Assembly (NCBI GenBank): GCA_937974465.1
Contig: CALJWY010000150.1
Span: 1-8,024, forward strand
DNA from: an uncultured Lysobacterales bacterium
GTDB taxonomy: Bacteria > Pseudomonadota > Gammaproteobacteria > Xanthomonadales > SZUA-36
Length of the DNA: 8,024 nucleotides
Direction of reading: 5' to 3'
Both the position numbers and the translations under genes were made by a program. Shown here piece after piece: positions 5,452 to 8,024 of the stretch (its first letter is position 1; every line of letters begins with the position of its first letter). A model generated the notes under the pieces. The model ran no database searches. It was given only the letters and a program-made list of their open reading frames with translations, and was not told where the DNA came from.

Positions 5452-8024
5452 ATGCAAGACTCTTTTTCCGTGCGCCGCACGCTTTCCGTTAATGACAAGA
5501 CTTACAACTATTTCAGCTTGCCCGCTTTAAGTGAAAACATTGACATCTCCCGGCTGCCATTTTCCCTGAAAATTTTGCTGGAAAATCTTTTACGTCATGA
5601 GGATGGCCTCGATATCACGCACGACGATATAAAAGCACTCGCCAATTGGGACCCTAAAGCCAAGCCTGAAACAGAAATCGCGTTCACTCCTTCGCGAGTT
5701 GTTTTGCAGGATTTCACCGGCGTGCCCGCGGTTGTTGACCTCGCGGCGATGCGGGATGCAGTTCAGAACCTTGGTGGCAAACCGGAGATGATCAACCCGC
5801 TGTCACCTGCTGAACTGGTTATCGATCACTCAGTGCAGGTGGATCGTTACGGCAGCGCAAGTTCCCTGCTGGAAAATAATGAAATTGAATTTGGCCGCAA
5901 CCAGGAGCGCTATAGCTTCCTGAAATGGGGCAAAAGTGCGTTTAGTAATTTCAATGTAGTACCGCCAAACACAGGCATCGTTCACCAGGTTAACCTTGAG
6001 CACCTCGCCCGGGTAATCTTTGGTGTGGAGCGGGATGGAGAACTGGTTGCGTACCCGGATACAGTTGTCGGGACGGACTCTCACACCACCATGATCAATG
6101 GCATTGGTGTACTTGGCTGGGGTGTCGGCGGTATTGAAGCCGAGGCTGCCATGCTGGGCCAGGCCATCACGATGTTGATCCCACAAGTGGTTGGATTCAA
6201 GCTGACCGGAGAATTGCCGGAGGGCTCTACCGCAACCGACCTGGTATTGACGGTGGTGCAAATGCTGCGCGAACTGGGCGTGGTGGGCAAATTCGTAGAG
6301 TTTTATGGCGAGGGACTTGCCACGCTGCCGCTCGCAGACCGGGCAACTCTAGCCAACATGGCCCCTGAATACGGCGCAACCTGCGGTATCTTCCCAATTG
6401 ATGAGGAAAGCCTTAACTACATGCGTCTTTCCGGTCGATCCGATGAACATGTCGCACTGGTTGAAGCATACACACGGGCCCAGGGTATGTTCCACACCGC
6501 TGACTCTCCGGATGCCCAGTACTCGGATGTACTGACCCTGGATATGTCAACTGTTGTGCCGAGCCTGGCCGGCCCCAAACGTCCCCAGGACCGTATCCTG
6601 TTGACCGAGGCCAAATCGAGTTGGCATAAAGACATGACCGTTTTCACCGAAGGACGTAGCGGTCCAGGCCGCGCCGATGTTGAATATAAGGGTAAACAGT
6701 TTGAACTTGAGGATGGCGCTGTTGTGATTGCTGCCATAACCTCCTGCACCAACACCTCCAATCCGGCTGTTATGCTGGGTGCCGGTTTACTGGCGCGAAA
6801 TGCTGCCGCCAAGGGCCTGAGCGCCAAGCCCTGGGTTAAAACCTCCCTCGGCCCCGGCTCGCGTGTTGTAACCGATTACTTAAACGCAGCCGGCCTGATG
6901 GATGACCTTGAAGCCCTCGGCTTTTACGTGGTCGGCTATGGTTGTACCACCTGTATCGGTAACTCAGGGCCGTTGCCCGATCCGATTGGTGAAGCCGTCC
7001 GCAGCAACGACCTGGTAGCCTGTTCGGTGCTGTCCGGCAATCGAAACTTTGAAGGCCGTATCCACGCCAATATCAAGATGAATTACCTGGCCTCGCCACC
7101 GCTGGTGGTCGCGTATGCAATCGCCGGTAATCTGAATATTGACATCACCAGCGAATCTCTGGGTAATGACCATGATGGCAACCCGGTTTACCTGAAAGAT
7201 ATTTGGCCCAGCGGCCAGGAAATACAGAAATGTATTACTGAATGCGTGACCGCAGACATGTTCAAGAAGGGTTATAGCAGCGTCTTTTCCGGTGATGAAC
7301 GCTGGCAGGCAGTCGATTCCCCTGTTGGCGAGATGTTTGACTGGCAGGATGACTCCACCTATATCCGTAACCCGCCATACTTCGATGGTATGACCATGGA
7401 TGTACCTCCAGTAGAGGATATTCACGGCGCTCGTTGCCTGGCCAGGCTGGGTGATTCAATCACCACGGACCATATTTCACCGGCTGGCGCGATCGCAGAG
7501 GACTCCCCTGCTGGCGACTACCTGAAGTCAAAGGGTGTTCCGAAGTCGCAATTCAATTCGTATGGTTCGAGGCGTGGCAACCATGAAGTCATGATGCGTG
7601 GTACCTTTGCCAATGTGCGTCTTCGCAATCAATTGGCCCCGGGCACCGAGGGTGGCTGGACAACGTTCCAGCCCGATGGCGAACAGATGACTATTTTTGC
7701 TGCATCTGCGCGTTACCAGCAGGACAATACACCCCTGGTAGTGCTGGCCGGCACTGAATACGGCACTGGCTCATCCCGCGACTGGGCGGCCAAGGGCACA
7801 CAGTTACTGGGTGTTAAAGCGGTAATAACTGCCAGTTTTGAGCGTATTCACCGCTCCAACCTGATTGGCATGGGTGTCTTGCCCCTGAATTTCATGGAAG
7901 GTGAAAGCGCCGATACCCTGGGCCTGGATGGCACTGAAACCTTTGATATCGAAGGCCTGGGTGATGGTTCAGCCAAACAGGTTACCGTAACCGCCACCGC
8001 CGCTGACGGCAGCACAAAGCAGTT
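5452..8024 (+). CDS. acnA: aconitate hydratase A (3' end cut by window edge)
   Basis: An open frame of 857 codons without a stop; E. coli AcnA is 891, so only a few dozen C-terminal residues are missing. The enzyme converts citrate to isocitrate via cis-aconitate in the TCA cycle, using a [4Fe-4S] cluster. The three cluster cysteines are visible with E. coli AcnA spacing: Cys432 (SCTNTSNP) and Cys498/Cys501 (YGCTTCIGNSGP). The DSHTT block is at 209-213. The swivel-domain GSSRDWAAKG contains the active-site Ser/Arg (about 773-782). FLKWGKSAFSNFNVVPPNTGI and YGSRRGNHEVMMRGTFAN fit AcnA/IRP1 rather than AcnB or the methylcitrate-pathway AcnD. The start at 5452 has GGAGG five bases upstream, the best ribosome-binding site in the window. 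An in-frame ATG at 5440 overlaps that site and is unlikely. Confidence 0.97.
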   Translation, partial: MQDSFSVRRTLSVNDKTYNYFSLPALSENIDISRLPFSLKILLENLLRHEDGLDITHDDIKALANWDPKAKPETEIAFTPSRVVLQDFTGVPAVVDLAAMRDAVQNLGGKPEMINPLSPAELVIDHSVQVDRYGSASSLLENNEIEFGRNQERYSFLKWGKSAFSNFNVVPPNTGIVHQVNLEHLARVIFGVERDGELVAYPDTVVGTDSHTTMINGIGVLGWGVGGIEAEAAMLGQAITMLIPQVVGFKLTGELPEGSTATDLVLTVVQMLRELGVVGKFVEFYGEGLATLPLADRATLANMAPEYGATCGIFPIDEESLNYMRLSGRSDEHVALVEAYTRAQGMFHTADSPDAQYSDVLTLDMSTVVPSLAGPKRPQDRILLTEAKSSWHKDMTVFTEGRSGPGRADVEYKGKQFELEDGAVVIAAITSCTNTSNPAVMLGAGLLARNAAAKGLSAKPWVKTSLGPGSRVVTDYLNAAGLMDDLEALGFYVVGYGCTTCIGNSGPLPDPIGEAVRSNDLVACSVLSGNRNFEGRIHANIKMNYLASPPLVVAYAIAGNLNIDITSESLGNDHDGNPVYLKDIWPSGQEIQKCITECVTADMFKKGYSSVFSGDERWQAVDSPVGEMFDWQDDSTYIRNPPYFDGMTMDVPPVEDIHGARCLARLGDSITTDHISPAGAIAEDSPAGDYLKSKGVPKSQFNSYGSRRGNHEVMMRGTFANVRLRNQLAPGTEGGWTTFQPDGEQMTIFAASARYQQDNTPLVVLAGTEYGTGSSRDWAAKGTQLLGVKAVITASFERIHRSNLIGMGVLPLNFMEGESADTLGLDGTETFDIEGLGDGSAKQVTVTATAADGSTKQ

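Noticed and set aside
5830..7459. Several leftward frames of 65-153 codons inside acnA
   Set aside because: acnA is intact across the whole stretch with all cluster cysteines; the leftward frames are shadows with no motifs of their own.
1..8024. CRISPR array, insertion sequence, riboswitch or undescribed gene system
   Set aside because: No regularly spaced repeats, transposase, known riboswitch core or unexplained long gene was seen; all long frames are recognised housekeeping genes.

Overview
The window looks like an ordinary chromosomal segment of a gammaproteobacterium that is not a close E. coli relative, with mid-range GC. The evidence is the set of genes (tRNA-Gly/tRNA-Cys, infA, clpA, clpS, mnmA, hflD) in a neighbourhood well known from gammaproteobacteria, and proteins that align almost residue for residue with their E. 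coli counterparts. I see no mobile element, CRISPR array, prophage, defence cassette or unknown multi-gene system.

Layout. Positions 1-454 hold a leftward tRNA region. It has a strong promoter (about 427-454), a decayed tRNA-like copy (338-413), an intact tRNA-Gly(GCC) (209-284), a clear intrinsic terminator (about 176-203), a second promoter (65-94), and the first 24 nt of what looks like tRNA-Cys running off the left edge. infA (IF-1) reads rightward at 532-750 and meets clpA tail to tail. A small hairpin joins the two stop codons. clpA (770-3067) and its adaptor clpS (3131-3451) form a leftward pair, clpS first. A 143-bp divergent intergenic region with small repeated motifs separates clpS from the rightward mnmA-hflD pair (3595-5318), whose genes overlap by 4 nt. 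A 133-bp gap with a hairpin leads into acnA (5452 to beyond 8024), which is cut by the window end.

Function. tRNA-Gly, tRNA-Cys, IF-1 and MnmA all serve translation: MnmA thiolates U34 of tRNA-Lys, -Glu and -Gln, and IF-1 completes the 30S initiation complex. ClpS recognises N-degron proteins and passes them to ClpA, the unfoldase partner of ClpP, which is not in the window. HflD is a conserved membrane-associated protein usually co-transcribed with mnmA. AcnA is the TCA-cycle aconitase.

The points most worth a second look are the broken tRNA copy at the head of the tRNA-Gly transcript, the apparent near-absence of a 5' leader on mnmA, the local gene order (no cspD, icd or purB where they are often found; acnA instead), and the repeated ATTACA/TTAAGCAAT motifs between clpS and mnmA.
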